A DNA stretch of 64,000 nucleotides from Lepas anatifera. Its lineage: Eukaryota > Arthropoda > Thecostraca > Lepadidae. Numbering within the stretch: position 1 is the first letter of the stretch; each line of letters begins with the position of its first letter. Position numbers and translations under genes: made by a program. The stretch spans positions 186,001 through 250,000 of the forward strand of contig JAOTON010002268.1 of the NCBI GenBank assembly GCA_034440635.1. The letters run 5' to 3'. This document shows, one piece after another, positions 44,241-56,683 of this stretch. Under the pieces are notes generated by a model that saw only the letters and a program-made list of their open reading frames with translations, ran no database searches and had not been told where the DNA came from.

Positions 44241-46920
44241 GCCAAGTCGCGCCTGAAAATTGGCTCACAAGTGGCTTGGCTTACTCCTTGCAATAAGGCA
44301 GGAATGGAGTAGTCAATGCCTCGGCACTGATATTGCGTTACCATCGACGCCTGCTTTTCGAGGAAGGTTGCGTTATTGGGGGCGTGTGAACTGCTCCGTG
44401 AGTTTAAACGTGAAGAACGCCTGCACACACACATTTTGAATTTTATAGTGTTATGTGTTACTTATTCACAGAAAATATATGTTTTCTTATGTTTTTATGA
44501 ATCTCAATGCACTATCAGGGGTGGAGTAGAGCCTTGTTCGACTACATGAGCGTCAATATTATGCGCTAAATGTGTTTTCTGCCCTATTGCATTCTACATC
44601 TGACCAGAAAAATGTAATCCCACGATTTACAGTTTATCTATTTATCTATCGTCAGAAAACAGACCGCCTAGAGCTCACTCGGCTGCCCAGATGTGATCCC
44701 GCTCTGGCTTTATGGCACATGTGCGAGGTCGGCCAACGATTTAGACCCATGGGAGCGATCTAGGCGCGGCAGCCACCCAATTAAAGCTCTGACGAACGTT
44801 ATGCATGGGTCTCAATCTCTACTTGCTATTTCGGTCCCTCCGGACTTTCTTGTGTTGACTGAGGCTAAGGTATATCTGCTTCTTACCGAACTTGTAAAAG
44901 CTCATTTTAACTACCCACAAACACCAGGCATAGAACGGAGTAACAAAAACCAAAGGATATATTAATCCGCATTAATCGATTGATCATATTGTTGAAATGC
45001 AAAGATACTTATCGATATTTCGGGCATAAGGGCTCGTTCACAGCATTTTTGCAGGTGATTTTTGCTCGCACGTGGCACCCGCGGTCAACTGGCTGATAAG
45101 TCACTATCCACAAGCCGTCATCATGCCCCAAGTATTACTAATGTGAAATGAAAGGAAAGCATTATCTTATGAAATTTTGAACTGGTCCATCTACTGTCGG
45201 CTGAATAAAACCAAAAGCTGGTACCACTGAAAAACTGATTTCGTTAGCAGCATGCACATACCACAATTTTAGAAAGCCCACGCGCACAGTTCGCTCGCAC
45301 ACAATTAAGGAAGGCGGCATCGACGCGTATGGATGGTCCAGGCGGAAGTCTTGGACGGAACATCGGTGTGAATCAAGTGATTTATTCACCATATATTTAG
45401 ACAGCCCCTGCGTGCAGAAACGCTGTGAACCAGCCTCAACTCGAGTACAGTTCTTAATCATTGCAGAATATTGAAGAAGCAGGTTCTTTTTAGAACGCAA
45501 GGGGCTCATCTGAGCACCAAAAGGGCTCCGATATTTCCACCTGACGCACTCTTCTTTATCGTCTAGCATAGAAGATCTGATCGGGGGCTATAACGACCTT
45601 CATAAGAAGTCACGTCCAAGCTCATGTCTGAAACGCTTGAACAGGCCCATGACTTAAGGGGGGTCGTTCTTGTAAGTCCTTAAAATCGTAAAGACACATG
45701 TCTCCCATGGAGCAAACTGATAGTTTGCGGGCCGGTGGAAGAAGATACCAACCGACACCGTTCCCAGTTTGTATGCAAAACCATGTAGGACATAAGCCTT
45801 TTATTTGAGATGAAACGTTTTGCCCGGCCTCCATTGATTCATCGCCAACATGCTGAAAGTCCCCGTCTGGATTTACAGAGGTGATCATTTCACAATAAGC
45901 TTCCTCAGCACATTACGCTCACCTGACTGCCAGCGAGGCCGGCTGCCCCGCCCCGACCGTCCTTCGCCCTCTCACAATGGCCGTCGGCATACAAAAAAGA
46001 GTTATTGCAATAAATAAGCATTAGAACGACGATAGGCCATCCAGCCTCACGACAATGGGCCTTTGTAAATCATCCGCACTGAATGGGTATGAGAACCGCG
46101 CAGTCACGTGCATCTCAGAAGCTCAACAAATAAGGGAACTCGAATTGAACGCTCCCTCGTTTCACTGAGAATATCAGGGGCGCATGTAGTCGCTGGATAT
46201 CTCTCGCGAGAGATAGGTCAACTTGCAACGTGAGCGCTACACTCAGGCTTCCTTTCCATAATCATTGTGAATGACTGACACACAGTATATCGTTACAACA
46301 GTTTATCTTGCATTTTTCAACAACAAACAGCCACCTTTGAACTGTGGCTGCCTGTGATGTTCGTTGAGAATAGTGAATGGCTCTATTCAAATGAAACGTA
46401 GCTGATGCCCCGCGCCTGCGGCGCATCCCGATGTCATCGCTCTCTTTTCAATGTCGAAACGGCGCGGCATGCTCCGGTCACTGCGATTTGACCCCAAGTC
46501 TTTACCACCTGCCACCAGCGCCACCTCTCAAGGTCTTGTAGCAAAGATCGGCTCGTGACCTGACGATACGGTACGGACATGGCCGCAGGGGTTGCGCAAG
46601 GTCATTATTTTCAGGGACGGCGAGTCATGAAGCCGGCTGATTAGTGACTGTTGCACGAGGGCAGTAAACATAGCCTTGTATTGACTTCAAAACCATTCCT
46701 TTCACATTATGTTGAAGCGAATGTGGCGCCTTGGTCGAATCCTGAAACTTAGTGTAATTAGGGCTACTTTTAGCCGAAAATCATGGAATCGTCCATGATT
46801 TATCTGGAAAATACACAATAAGCTCGATATTTTGACTTTTTTAAATGCGCCTCTAGGGAAAAAATTATCTGCTTGTGGATAATGTCATGATCTGGCAACC
46901 ACTACCATATTCCACAGGCT
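44241..46920. other. Unique DNA, no gene recognised
   Basis: Frames up to 135 residues (45162-45569, minus strand) show no domain, signal peptide or repeat, and length alone is not significant in 64 kb. Several GC-rich patches (45930-45970, 46400-46560). Confidence 0.45.
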
Positions 46921-46927
46921 TCAAGGG

Positions 46928-46975
46928 CTTCGATTGGCTGATACTCACCGTGACGTCATCATATGTCGTCACACC
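46928..46975. promoter_or_regulatory. CCAAT/CRE motif cluster
   Basis: CGATTGGCTG (inverted CCAAT) at about 46930 is followed about 20 bp later by TGACGTCATCATATG (consensus CRE, TGACGTCA, plus the E-box CATATG) and a half-CRE TCGTCACACC. Such spacing is seen in animal promoters and enhancers; there is no transcript evidence here. Confidence 0.3.
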
Positions 46976-47725
46976 AACAGCTTGACAACTGTGGCTTGCT
47001 GCTTGAGGTACATGAGGGGTACATTTCAGATAGGTTTTTAGCTTTTCCCTGCGGAAATTTTTAATTTCAAGACAAATGATATATGGAGTGCCGGGTTTTC
47101 TGGCATGCTTTATAACTTAACTATCTCAGTTAAAATCACGTTATAAAGGTGCCACATTCCCTTTAATGCAGTAAACACTTCTGCAGAGTCAAGACAAGAC
47201 AATTATTTACTTCTACTACTCATTATTAGACAATAGGATACTACGCTCAGGTAGATAGTTATTATACAACAGAAATTATATCACACAATTCACGTGCATA
47301 AAAATATCACCATTTAACTTTTATTTTCTTTTGCTGTTTGTTGGGCCCTTGGCGATTTGTTTCTCGGGCAGGCTGAGCCTCCCTTTTATCCCACCGCCGC
47401 CAATTTGGTTTCGATCATTGTTTTTACCGCCGGCGCGGATTGCAAACGCTCGTCAGCTGATAGATGTTGACAGTGCGACGAAGAAGAAAGCAGAGACTCT
47501 GGCGCAGTCCCAGCAAAAAGCACGGTCTTGACGTGCGGCGAAAACCAAGCGTTATCTTCTTTTTTACCATACATATGGAATAATTTGTCAGAAAAGTGCA
47601 ATAAAAATAAAAACATCTAAGTTTCGTGTTATGGATACGCTGCACGATAATGTTGTTTTATCAATGCTTCTAGAGAGATATTATGGCAGACAGCGCGGTG
47701 AAGAGTGGTTAGACCCGTGAATATC
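46976..47725. other. Unique DNA, no gene recognised
   Basis: Nothing supported. A frame pair on opposite strands at 47331-47645 has no domain. Confidence 0.45.
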
Positions 47726-48295
47726 ACATGAATGGTCATTGCTCGTGGGTGCTGTTGGGGTGCTGGCCGTGTCGAGGCTGCTCATTTCACGGCAGTGCCA
47801 CTGGCGCCCAGGGGCGCCACGGTTCTGCGTTCATTGTCAACCCCAACGATTGATAACGCCGCCGTAGATAATAGCAATGACAATTATGCTCAATCCAACA
47901 ACACGCCTGGACATGGCGCGACCAACGTTGCGGCAGAACCATCAGTGGTCACTGTTGCGCGCAGACGGTGCTGCATTGACCGCACCCTGGCTACATCAGC
48001 GTGCCGCCGCGCCACAATACAGACTGTGACAATGCCGGCGCAGGTCTGACGATCACTGCACCGATACAGAGGTAATGCGCATTATCAACAGGATAGCAAC
48101 GGCGGGAGGCGTGCGGTCATCGACCACCGCTGGACGCCGGCGTTGTTCGGTGAACGTGCATACATCGGGGACGGCCCGACCGAATTGGTCAGTCCCGCTC
48201 CGGTCACCGTGGTGACCAATGTCCCACAATCGCTCAATACCTGCGCACAAGCGCATACACCACTGGCCAGCGCAGCCCATGACTTTACGCACGAG
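47726..48295. other. GC-rich unique island
   Basis: Open on both strands (105 and 79 residues), rich in GCGCC and GGCGC, not repeated elsewhere in the window. No domain. Confidence 0.4.
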
Positions 48296-48439
48296 GAGGT
48301 ATGGAAGATTACAGCTTCGTATGTTTTTCTTGGAGAGGGTGGGGGATTAAACCTCTTGTAATGACAAAAAGTTGTCCATATTGTGAGAGTTTCAGTCAGG
48401 CAAAAAAACTTGTTTCACATTAAACTTTCGATGGAGGGA

Positions 48440-48725
48440 CAATTTTAGTGAGAGGGAGCATTTGGGTTCGGGGGGTGCCATTGGGGCCTGGAGGGGCGCT
48501 AGTTGAGCCAGAAAATACATTTTTAAGGTGTAACCTATCAGAGGGGCTCCAAATTCCACAGTAGGGGGCATACTTTCTTCAGCGGGGAGGGAGAGTGGGA
48601 AGCGACGTTTCAGAGAGACACCGTAACGGTTCCAGGTGACGCCAGGGCGCGGTGAGGAGAGCCGGGTGGGTCGATTGTGGGGCTGGAACCCGCAACATTA
48701 CCCCCTGGATCCAGTCCCCTCCTCC
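48440..48725. mobile_element. GGATCCAG-ended, G-rich unit element
   Basis: Diverged units of about 25 bp (GGGGGTGCCATTGGGGCC, GGGGCGCTAGTTGAGCC, GTAACCTATCAGAGGGGCTCC) ending with CCCCCTGGATCCAG near 48700-48715. Same class as 40220-40496; its left end is degraded. Confidence 0.55.
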
Positions 48726-49122
48726 ACCTGAGTTTTCATGTTCCAGATTATATCCACCAATCGTATTGCATTGTAGGATAAGTTATGAAAAGGTATGAAG
48801 GAAACATTAAAATGTTACGTTCACCTCCTTCAGATATTTTGAAATTTCTACTCTTCTTTGGCAGAAGCCGAACCGAAATTGTTGTGGTTCCGAAATAAGT
48901 AAGCATAAAACTCAAAACTGGCCTTATCTGCGTTCCGCTAGCCAAAATATATTTCCTCTAATGACAGTTCCACTATACTAGACAGATGTACCTTGAGAAG
49001 TGTTGATAGAACATAATTTGATAACAGGCAGAATAACAAACACGTAAGAAATACGTGACTTTCATGATTACGCATAGAGCAGTGCTGCTCGTAATAAGTG
49101 ACTTTGACTTGCTCTGTGGATC
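48726..49122. other. Unique AT-rich DNA
   Basis: No gene or repeat recognised. Confidence 0.5.
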
Positions 49123-49708
49123 TTAGCCCGACACCGCCTGGGCTCTTTTCGTACACCACCGCCCGGTGCGTCCGATCGGAACTCGCCCCCTATACACACA
49201 TACCTTTAACAGGATACCTTTACCTAACACCTTTGAGAGGATGACGACCTTGGTAACCTTAAAAGGATAAAAATATGTCTTAATTGTGTTCTTAAGACTT
49301 AATTGTGTTCCGTTCAGAAGTTATAGATACAAAACAACCATGACTTTTGATGAAGTCTGGTGGCCTTGGTATGACCTGTCCTCAAAATGGATGACCCATG
49401 CATATATTTGGTTTCAAGAGTCTTCCAACTATGTTTAGCAGCTTGATTTAGCTTTTCTAGAAGTCGAGTTATACTTTGGTTTTGTCAGCCCCATTTAAAA
49501 AAAACAGAATCGCCTTACATTGGTTTAGAAATGACGTCATAACTCGTTGACCTGACCTGATCAGATGTCAATGCTTGGTCATTAGTTTTCAAATCGATCG
49601 CCCTAGATATCTAAAAAGTGACGCGCGTTTCATTTTAATCTTTTGGAACCACTTGCAAAGAACCTAAAGGGGTCCGATCGGACCCCTCCCCGGGCGATGA
49701 AGGGTTAA
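49123..49708 (+). mobile_element. TTAA-D2, family D element, internally deleted
   Basis: Right end TTAA 49705-49708, preceded by GGGGTCCGATCGGACCCC (about 49671-49688), a perfect palindrome. Left end TTAG (decayed TTAA) followed by CACCGCCTGGGCTCTTTTCG-like sequence matching D1's right end. 586 bp against 1149 bp in D1, so about half of the interior is missing. The interior near 49490-49560 matches D1 near 3660-3750 in reverse complement. Confidence 0.75.
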
Positions 49709-52071
49709 CTGGGGAGAGAGGAAGGTCACAGGGGGGTCCCTGAGGCAGATTCAGCAATCGTCAATGAGGGAACGACAAAGCCGCTAAATCATGCATCAAT
49801 ATTAGATCGCCAACCTCCTCCCGTATCTAGAAATGCGCTCTCTGCCTGAGTGCAAGCGCTGAGTCAGAGTCATTGCTGACGCTGAGTCTGAGTCAGGTCT
49901 GCGTCGCGCCATCCTGAGCACAGAACCAGGAATAACCGAGCTTGCAGCATGGAAACGGGGCCACTGCCCCCGCTGAGGTAGAAAAGAACAGAACCGGTAA
50001 CCTCTGATGAACCAGAAGTCTCAGCAATGCATGTAAAGGAGCCCGACTATGGATAATGCTCACAGTTTTGGGGATTAGACTGAACTGCTGCGGAAGATAG
50101 GATACAAATTGGGATTCTACCTGCTTTATGGAAAGTTAAGAATATTGATGGACTATTTTTTGATAAATCCTCGGATTAGAGCAGTAAGATTATTGGAAAT
50201 TTTTCCACCTCGGAATCGAGCAGTCACACCAACATTTCTATCAAGGGGAGGCCGGGGTTGTTGCAGCGTTGGTTGAATGCATCAATGGCTATAACTAGCT
50301 ACCCATTCATCAAACTGTAATGCAAACAGGCTCAGAAGAAGTGCCTCTGTGCAAAACCTATCTGAAGTAGAAATAAACTGGGATTGAATTTTCGGTTCGG
50401 AGCAGAAGTTAGATTTAATATTCCATAATGCCCAATGAAAAATTAATCTGGACATTTGACCCGCGCATGGCACAGGGTTTTTTTAGATCCCCTTCACGCT
50501 GTTCGAGCATATCTCCTTGCATAGGCGGCGGAACGGCGCGGGGCACCGGGGCACCGTGCCCCCCTGGACGGACCAGGGGGCACCACCATTAAGGCTGAAA
50601 TAGAGGGATATTTTTCTACGACGTTTTGGTGCGTTCTCTTTTGAGTAGGTATAGTTGCAAAATAATTTTAACTTTAGCAGTTTTTTTCTAGAATCATTTT
50701 TATTTTAAAATAACATATTTTTGTGTAAGGTGTTCCTCTATATAAAAATGCCCCCAGCTTATTTATACTTCCAGGGAACAAAACCCTTCACGGGATTTTG
50801 CATGAAATATACATTCCGCAGAGGATATAACCTAACACATATTTCACTTATCTTAAACTATGCTGTCGCAAATAGTACGCGTATCGCCAACGGGAAATAG
50901 GCCCTTCCCGGGGGCTTTCTGCTCTCCGTTGAGTGGTGACTTAGCAGGGCGCGTAGTGGAGACGAATTCCGACTGAATTCCGCCGTGAAAACGTGCACTG
51001 CTGTACAAAAGATGAGTGTTGGGATAGGCGATATATCAAATGAAGTATAGACGTCAAACACTACGAAACTTAAGTTTATCAATTATCGTTCCAGATTTTG
51101 AATACCATAACTTCTAGCATTGCTTATTTCTAAGGCTCAGACATACTCCTTTCTCTTTGACAAAAGTGCCATCCCGGTGACTCTTTTTCTTCCCATTTTC
51201 TTCCTTTTTGCGGTGCCATTCTTTCCAGCCCCCTTCTCAAGTGTGGTTTCTTTTCCATTCTAATCTAGACTTGAGTAGCACTCGGCCATTCCAGGGGCAG
51301 AGGCTCCACACCAAACACGTCGACGCACCGGAAGTACTGGATCAGTTCGGGTAAAACAAATTGATAACTTTCAGGGCAGAGTCGATGCGGTGTTGCCGTG
51401 TCCACACACGTTTGTGCAGCACACATGCGGCTCGGCAACGTGACAAAATCGCCACAACTAAAAAGTATCGCTCTACAAGCTCGTAAGTAGTTCTATACCT
51501 ATATCCCGGTATGTATGTATTGTTGTCGACGACGACAGGAATGGAGAGACGTAACGCGCATATGTGAGATTTATTTTTGCTGATGATGAATGAAGAGGCG
51601 AACGGTGATGAAATGCGGTTTTCTGGAACAAAGGAAAGGGAAAACAATATATGATTTCTATCAGAAAAATCATAGGTACTTTATGCAGAACATCAAAATA
51701 AATAAAAGAAGGAATGTCCGATGATACAATCTCGGTTTGTACTCAGTCTTTTTCATTCCTCGTCCTCAAGTCTTGTTTCCCTTACAGCCTTATCCTGTTC
51801 AACTTTACACAATCAACAATCAATCAATCAATCGTAATAATCAATATAGATGCCTGCCCTCTCAGATATATCTACATCAATAATCAATAATCAATCGTAT
51901 AATCAAGCTAATTTTGAGCAGTTTTAATTCATATCTAGTCTATGTTTTGTACACTATACAAATTGTTTCAAAAGACGATCAGAGCCTAGTTTTTTCTACC
52001 ACTTGTTTTCTCGCTCTTTTTCTTATTTTAAATTTGGCCAAAATATATCGCGAGATCTTTTCGAAGCAAAG
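49709..52071. other. Unique DNA with one decayed element start
   Basis: At 50523-50580 GGCGGCGGAACGGCGCGGGG followed by GGGGCACCGTGCCCCCC (a short palindrome) looks like the start of a CAGGGGCG-type element. 49855-49900 has repeated GCTGAGTC. Near 51800-51900 CAATCAATCAATC and ATAATCAATA repeats occur. Frames up to 101 codons without domains. Confidence 0.45.
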
Positions 52072-52115
52072 ATGTTGCCGGGTCCTCCTCACGGAGAAGG
52101 ACCCGGCGTCAACAT
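52072..52115. repeat. Stable hairpin, 9-bp core stem plus outer stem
   Basis: CCGGGTCCT pairs with AGGACCCGG around a loop near CCTCACGGAGA, and an outer ATGTTG pairs with CAACAT with a small asymmetric bulge. It stands alone in unique DNA. Could be an RNA structure or chance. Confidence 0.5.
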
Positions 52116-52897
52116 GTATGTTATCATGAAAGTTTGAATTAGGAGGCCCGTTGACCCTAGGAGCAAGAAAATAAAGGAGTCAAAGCCCGATTTAGGACTT
52201 GGCCGTTCAGCGGCAGCAACGCGGGCTACAGAAAGGAGGGAGTCACGCTCTGTAGATTGCGATTAGGAAACACCCAACGCTACGCACACCTTTCGTTTAG
52301 CTAGTCGTGTCCAGAACGGTTCCCGCGTTCTGGTGATAGACCCATCGCTAAACATGTCCTGGTGGAATATTGGGACTTTGAGATAGAGAACACTCGTTAT
52401 CTGAAGGGGTCTCCCACACTGGATTCACTCCTGTATGAGGGAGCATCTCTATGTTGAGATCACCAGTATAATGTATTATCTGGAAAGCGATGGTTTTTAT
52501 GTAATTTAAGCCCCTTCGTAGCTGTTGAGGTTTCTTGCATAAAATATCTTAATATGTCCGTACATTCAAGGATTAAACCCTAATTACTGTTTTGTACCCA
52601 ACTGTTATTTTTGTACTTTTTTGTCTTAAAGATGACGACGTAACTACGGCTTGACGGAATTTCCGTAGTTCCGTCCTTCTAACTACACTGAAAACGATTA
52701 CGAAGAAGGTTTGGGTTCATGCAGCGGTAGAATATTCGGTTACCATTTTTCAGAATCCCAGGGATCTTACCAGTTGAGGTTTTTGAAACCTTGCTGCGGT
52801 AGAATATTATGCCACCATTTTTCAGAATGCCCAGGGTTCTTACCATTTCCATTCTTCAGAACGTTTCGCATTCTTACGGGAAGAACCAAGATCGGTC
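52116..52897. other. Unique DNA with a diverged direct repeat near 52700-52860
   Basis: GCAGCGGTAGAATATTCGGT...CCATTTTTCAGAATCCCAGG recurs as GCTGCGGTAGAATATTATGC...CCATTTTTCAGAATGCCCAGG about 75 bp later. No gene recognised. Confidence 0.5.
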
Positions 52898-54381
52898 TTA
52901 ACCCTATTTCCAACAGGGTGGGGGCAGATTCTGCCCACCCCTCAGGTTTTTCTGTAGTATCTCCGAAACGGTTTAAGATAGGCTCTTGAAATGTTGTGAC
53001 TTTTCTTAATGCTAATTAGCGGGTGTTCCCTGCAACATTTAAAAAATAAATATTTACCAGAGGCGGAGCTATGGTTTGCTAATTTGGGGGTTCATCTAGA
53101 AGCCAAGCAATGTCGTCGGCGTTGTGTTTGTCCTACAATTAAGCTGTCTGTTACGAATTGCCGGCAGTTGTAATGTTTGAATGTTATTACTGAGATTAGG
53201 ATGACACTTGATGTGTATTTTTATATAATTTTGGCCATAGGCGGTTCCAAAGGCTCAAATGCATTGATGCATCATCAAATGCATCATGCATTGATCCCAT
53301 GGGTATTATATGATGATAGGAAATCATAGGCGTGCTCTGGTACCGTAATTAGGGGGTTCACTCGCACTCAAGTTCATTTTAGTGTTGTGTGTGCATTGAA
53401 TGGGACAAAACATTGTAACTATGCATTTAGTATTAACACTTAATGAGATTTGGAGTGATAGTTGATGTGCATTTTGATATATTTTTGGCCATAGGCGGTT
53501 CCAGGAGCTCAAAATGGGGGTCTACAATGTTATCCATTCGAACTCTTCCATAGTGAATGAAATGCCTACAGAATGGACGGGAAGGGTAAAAATAAGGATG
53601 TATTGATCCCACTCGTGTATTATATCATAAAAACATATCATAGGCGTGCTCACGTACCGTGTTTGGGGGGTTCACTAACTTTCAAACGTATTTTAGTGTT
53701 GTGTCTGCAATGAATGGGGCAAAACATCGTAGATAGGTATGCAGTTAGTCCTAACACCAAATGGACACAATTGATCCATAGGTGGATCCAGGAGTGTTCC
53801 CCGGGTAGGGCAAGGAGTAGACAAAGGCGGGGTAATTTGAAAAGTAGCCATACCTGAAAGGTTCAGTAATTTGTGTCTTACCCCACTTTTCGCTTCCCTG
53901 ATTCCGCCTCTGACATAGTCTTAGCATTTGAGCACTTTGCTTGATATCAGAGATATCACACTGTACCTGGCGTGTGAATTTCTGTAAAAAAGAAGGCATG
54001 TATAAAATTCATATAACCCTCCCCCCAATTTCTGGCCCTAGAACCGCCCTTTAATTTTGAATGTCGCCTAAATGAGAGATATGACTATTTCCAAGCAATT
54101 TCCTGTCAATCCATACTAATTTCATGCCAAAAACCATCCTAAAAAACAAGAGTTACGGATAATCTAAAAAAGACAGAAATCTTGTATATTTTAAACTCCC
54201 TGCCGTCAATTTTCAAAGTTTTGAAATTTTCTTTGTTTTCAAAATGGAGTTTAGTGCAAGAGGAATTGCTTGCAGTTTGAATTTTTAAAATCGGCCGGGT
54301 AAATCTCGAGATCTTAGGGGGCAGAATCTGCCCTCCCGTTGGAGATAGGGGTAGCCGGGAGCCCGTTGGAAATAGGGTTAA
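52898..54381 (-). mobile_element. TTAA-E, family E element, single copy
   Basis: TTAA at 52898-52901 and 54378-54381, 1484 bp. Left: TTAACCCTATTTCCAACAGG, then GGGCAGATTCTGCCC palindrome, then CCTCAGGTTTTTCTG. Right: GGGCAGAATCTGCCC, then the module CCGTTGGAGATAGGG and again CCGTTGGAAATAGGG, so the doubled end. CTCGAGATCTTAGGGGGC near 54305-54322 is shared with family A. Unlike A, B, C and F the interior has almost no AGGTCA; it is filled with other inserted repeats. Confidence 0.85.
53160..53760 (+). repeat. Diverged direct repeat of about 260 bp inside TTAA-E
   Basis: Two and a fraction units, each containing TTTTGGCCATAGGCGGTTCC, then TATTATATGATGATAGGAAA-type sequence, ATCATAGGCGTGCTC, GGGGGTTCACT, TTTTAGTGTTGTGT and GGGACAAAACAT-type sequence. 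First full unit about 53231-53491, second about 53492-53760. CAGAGGCGGAGC at about 53057 and ATTCCGCCTCTG at about 53901 form an inverted pair around the repeats, suggesting an inserted DNA transposon; no target duplication seen. Confidence 0.65.
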
Positions 54382-54409
54382 GCCTTCAAAATGAAGAACA
54401 ATTTGCAGT
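54382..54409. other. Short spacer
   Basis: Directly after the right TTAA of element E, leading into the minisatellite. Confidence 0.4.
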
Positions 54410-54606
54410 CTGAAGGGTCTGAAGAACAGTCTGAAGGGAGACGCCTACTTGGCGTTCTGAGAGAAGACACCTTCCTGGCGTTCGGGGAGACGCCTATCTG
54501 ATGTTCTGAGGGGAGATACCTTCCTGGAATTCCTAGGGAAGACGCCTTCCTGATATTCCGAGGGGAGACGCCACCTGACGTTCCGACGGGAGACGCCTAC
54601 CCGGCG
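54410..54606 (+). repeat. Minisatellite, unit about 32-35 bp
   Basis: About six units built on GGGAGACGCCTTCCTGGCGT then TCYGAG, alternating 'gacgcc' and 'gatacc' variants. Within each unit ACGCC...GGCGT can pair as a small hairpin. Confidence 0.85.
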
Positions 54607-54966
54607 TACAATTACATGCCAGTTGTTACAGTTACAGGCCAGTTGTTTTTTTCACTTCATGGGACAAGTGCCCCTCCACTACCCCCAGTATGTTCTGTGA
54701 GAACTGTATTTGGATGTTTTGCGAACTCTCTGTGAGCTGCTGTCCACAGTAGGATCCTGTCTTCCGGGTCCTCTGGGGTTGGGCACAAATTCTCGTTTCC
54801 CACGCGTATGTATGTACACATTCTCATTTCAGAGCAACGCTCGGGCTGCCCTTCAGCTGGTAGCTGGTCCAAGCGGCAGTTCATGGCCTCCAGGAACGAG
54901 TTCAGAACAGCATCCCCTTAATATGGGAAATGACAGTCAAACTTGTATTGCCTTCCAGGAGAGAGC

Positions 54967-55002
<36 letters not shown>

Positions 55003-56683
55003 GAGGAGGTGGAGGAGAGATAGCCAGGAGACTGAGAGCAATAGGGTTAACGCTTATTGTTCGCAATTTTCTGCAACCACTGAACTTGGAGTGGATTCCA
55101 TGTCCCCGAATCCTGGGATATTGCAGGAAAAGATGAAAGAGTACAAAACAGAAATGTATGCACGAATTCTCCGGACATCCGAACATTAGCACCTTCCTGC
55201 CGGCTTTTACAAACACAAATGGCCTTAACATTAAAGCCTTTTGTTAAAACAATGTATCCTCCTATCAAAGTTGACTAGAAAATCAGCACTCAATACATAA
55301 CTACCCTTGTACTCATCATCTACAGTCGAACAGGCCTGAGCCCAGCTCGTCCCGTGAGTTCAAAATACCAACTGGAGACAAAATGACAATGACAGATGGC
55401 ATGCAAACAGTTAAACCCTACCACGGTTTTGAAAGATTTCATGAAGGGTACGAAAACCTTAGGGCGTGTGGCGCGTGGCAGTCCTTTCTCATGCCGGTGA
55501 CGACATTCGAACGTTAGAGCACATACGGTTTTCAGGCATATTGGCGTCACATTCCTACGTTAGTTCCGCAACAGACATGATCATGCAGCGTGATAATTCT
55601 GGCGCACGAGATAATGCTTTCTATTTCTTCACTGACAACATACGGTATAATAATCTCATTTGATCTGGTTAATCTGATGTATGAAATATCTCGTTAGGCC
55701 ACTGATGGAGTGTAGGATTCTGAATATTCGGAAATATAAAGAAACGCTTCCACCTTTCCGACCAAAGTGGAGTCACCAGAGCGCACATCACTGCCGCAGC
55801 CCTCCAGCTCCGGCCCCTGCCTGGGCCGCCTGTCCCAGGGGACACGGTCTTTCTGTCCAGGCAAGTTGGACAATGTTGGATGCCCTGAATAATTCCCTTT
55901 GATTCCGATCCTGCTGGGTTTGAGCTGCCACTTGGGAGATGCGCCCGTACTGGGGCGCTGTCATCACATTCTCGAAACAACTCCTCTCTCTCTCTTTCTC
56001 TCTCCTCTCTCTCTCTCTCTCTAAAAGAATATGTTACCTTAACATGTGGTACAAGATGGGCAAATTGTGTTATATCAAGCTCAGATCAGCAGAATAGCCC
56101 TTTACTCACTGCTGTTACAACATTTTTTTTAGGTGAGGTCACTTGTCCTTCAGTTTTGTCAGGCCTGAAATTTCCGGAAATTTGCGCAGATGATGATAAA
56201 TAAGGGATGCTGATAACTGCAGCGTTCTGTCTCACCGCTTTCTGGCTGCTTAAGAAAAAACTTACATATACCTATATGTTCAAACACCGCCTAAAAGGAC
56301 AATCCAGGGGTTTCTTGATCGGTGACTCAGCATATAGTTAGCTCAAGGGAATATGACTCCTCGTGAGTTTTGACTTGAGCTGAACACATGCACATTTTCA
56401 TGGAGCGATAGCTCTTCATGGCGTGCTTCTTTGTAAACTACTTTGTAAATGCTATCACACCTACTCTCCCCTGCTCTCTACGAGCCTAACGGCCGCACGC
56501 AGCTTTTCGTTGATAACTGCGGCCAGTGCGGGGTCGTTGGGGATCGAATCCGACTTTAATACACCCTAGTTCTCCGAAAATGGCGAGCTCTAGAGCGACG
56601 AAAACGTAAAACCAAAAAATGTTGTTGGGTTGTTACTTATTGTTGTACCATTGCTGTTGTATACTGAAGGTACCTTATTCAAT
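54607..56683. other. Unique DNA with (GA)n and (CT)n microsatellites
   Basis: (GA)n at 54961-55003 and (CT)n at 55981-56022. The 159-codon frame 54710-55189 and the 109-codon minus-strand frame are kept open by the GA run and have no domain. No gene recognised. Confidence 0.5.

Noticed and set aside
45162..45569. 135-codon minus-strand frame in unique DNA
   Set aside because: No domain, no signal peptide and no repeat; this length is expected by chance in 64 kb scanned in six frames.
46700..46760. tRNA-like GGTCGAATCC phrase
   Set aside because: No acceptor, D or anticodon arms can be folded around it; a similar GATCGAATCC phrase at 56540 fails as well.
54710..55189. 159-codon frame with an RERERER stretch
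   Set aside because: The stretch is a (GA)n microsatellite that keeps frames open; flanking residues have no domain.
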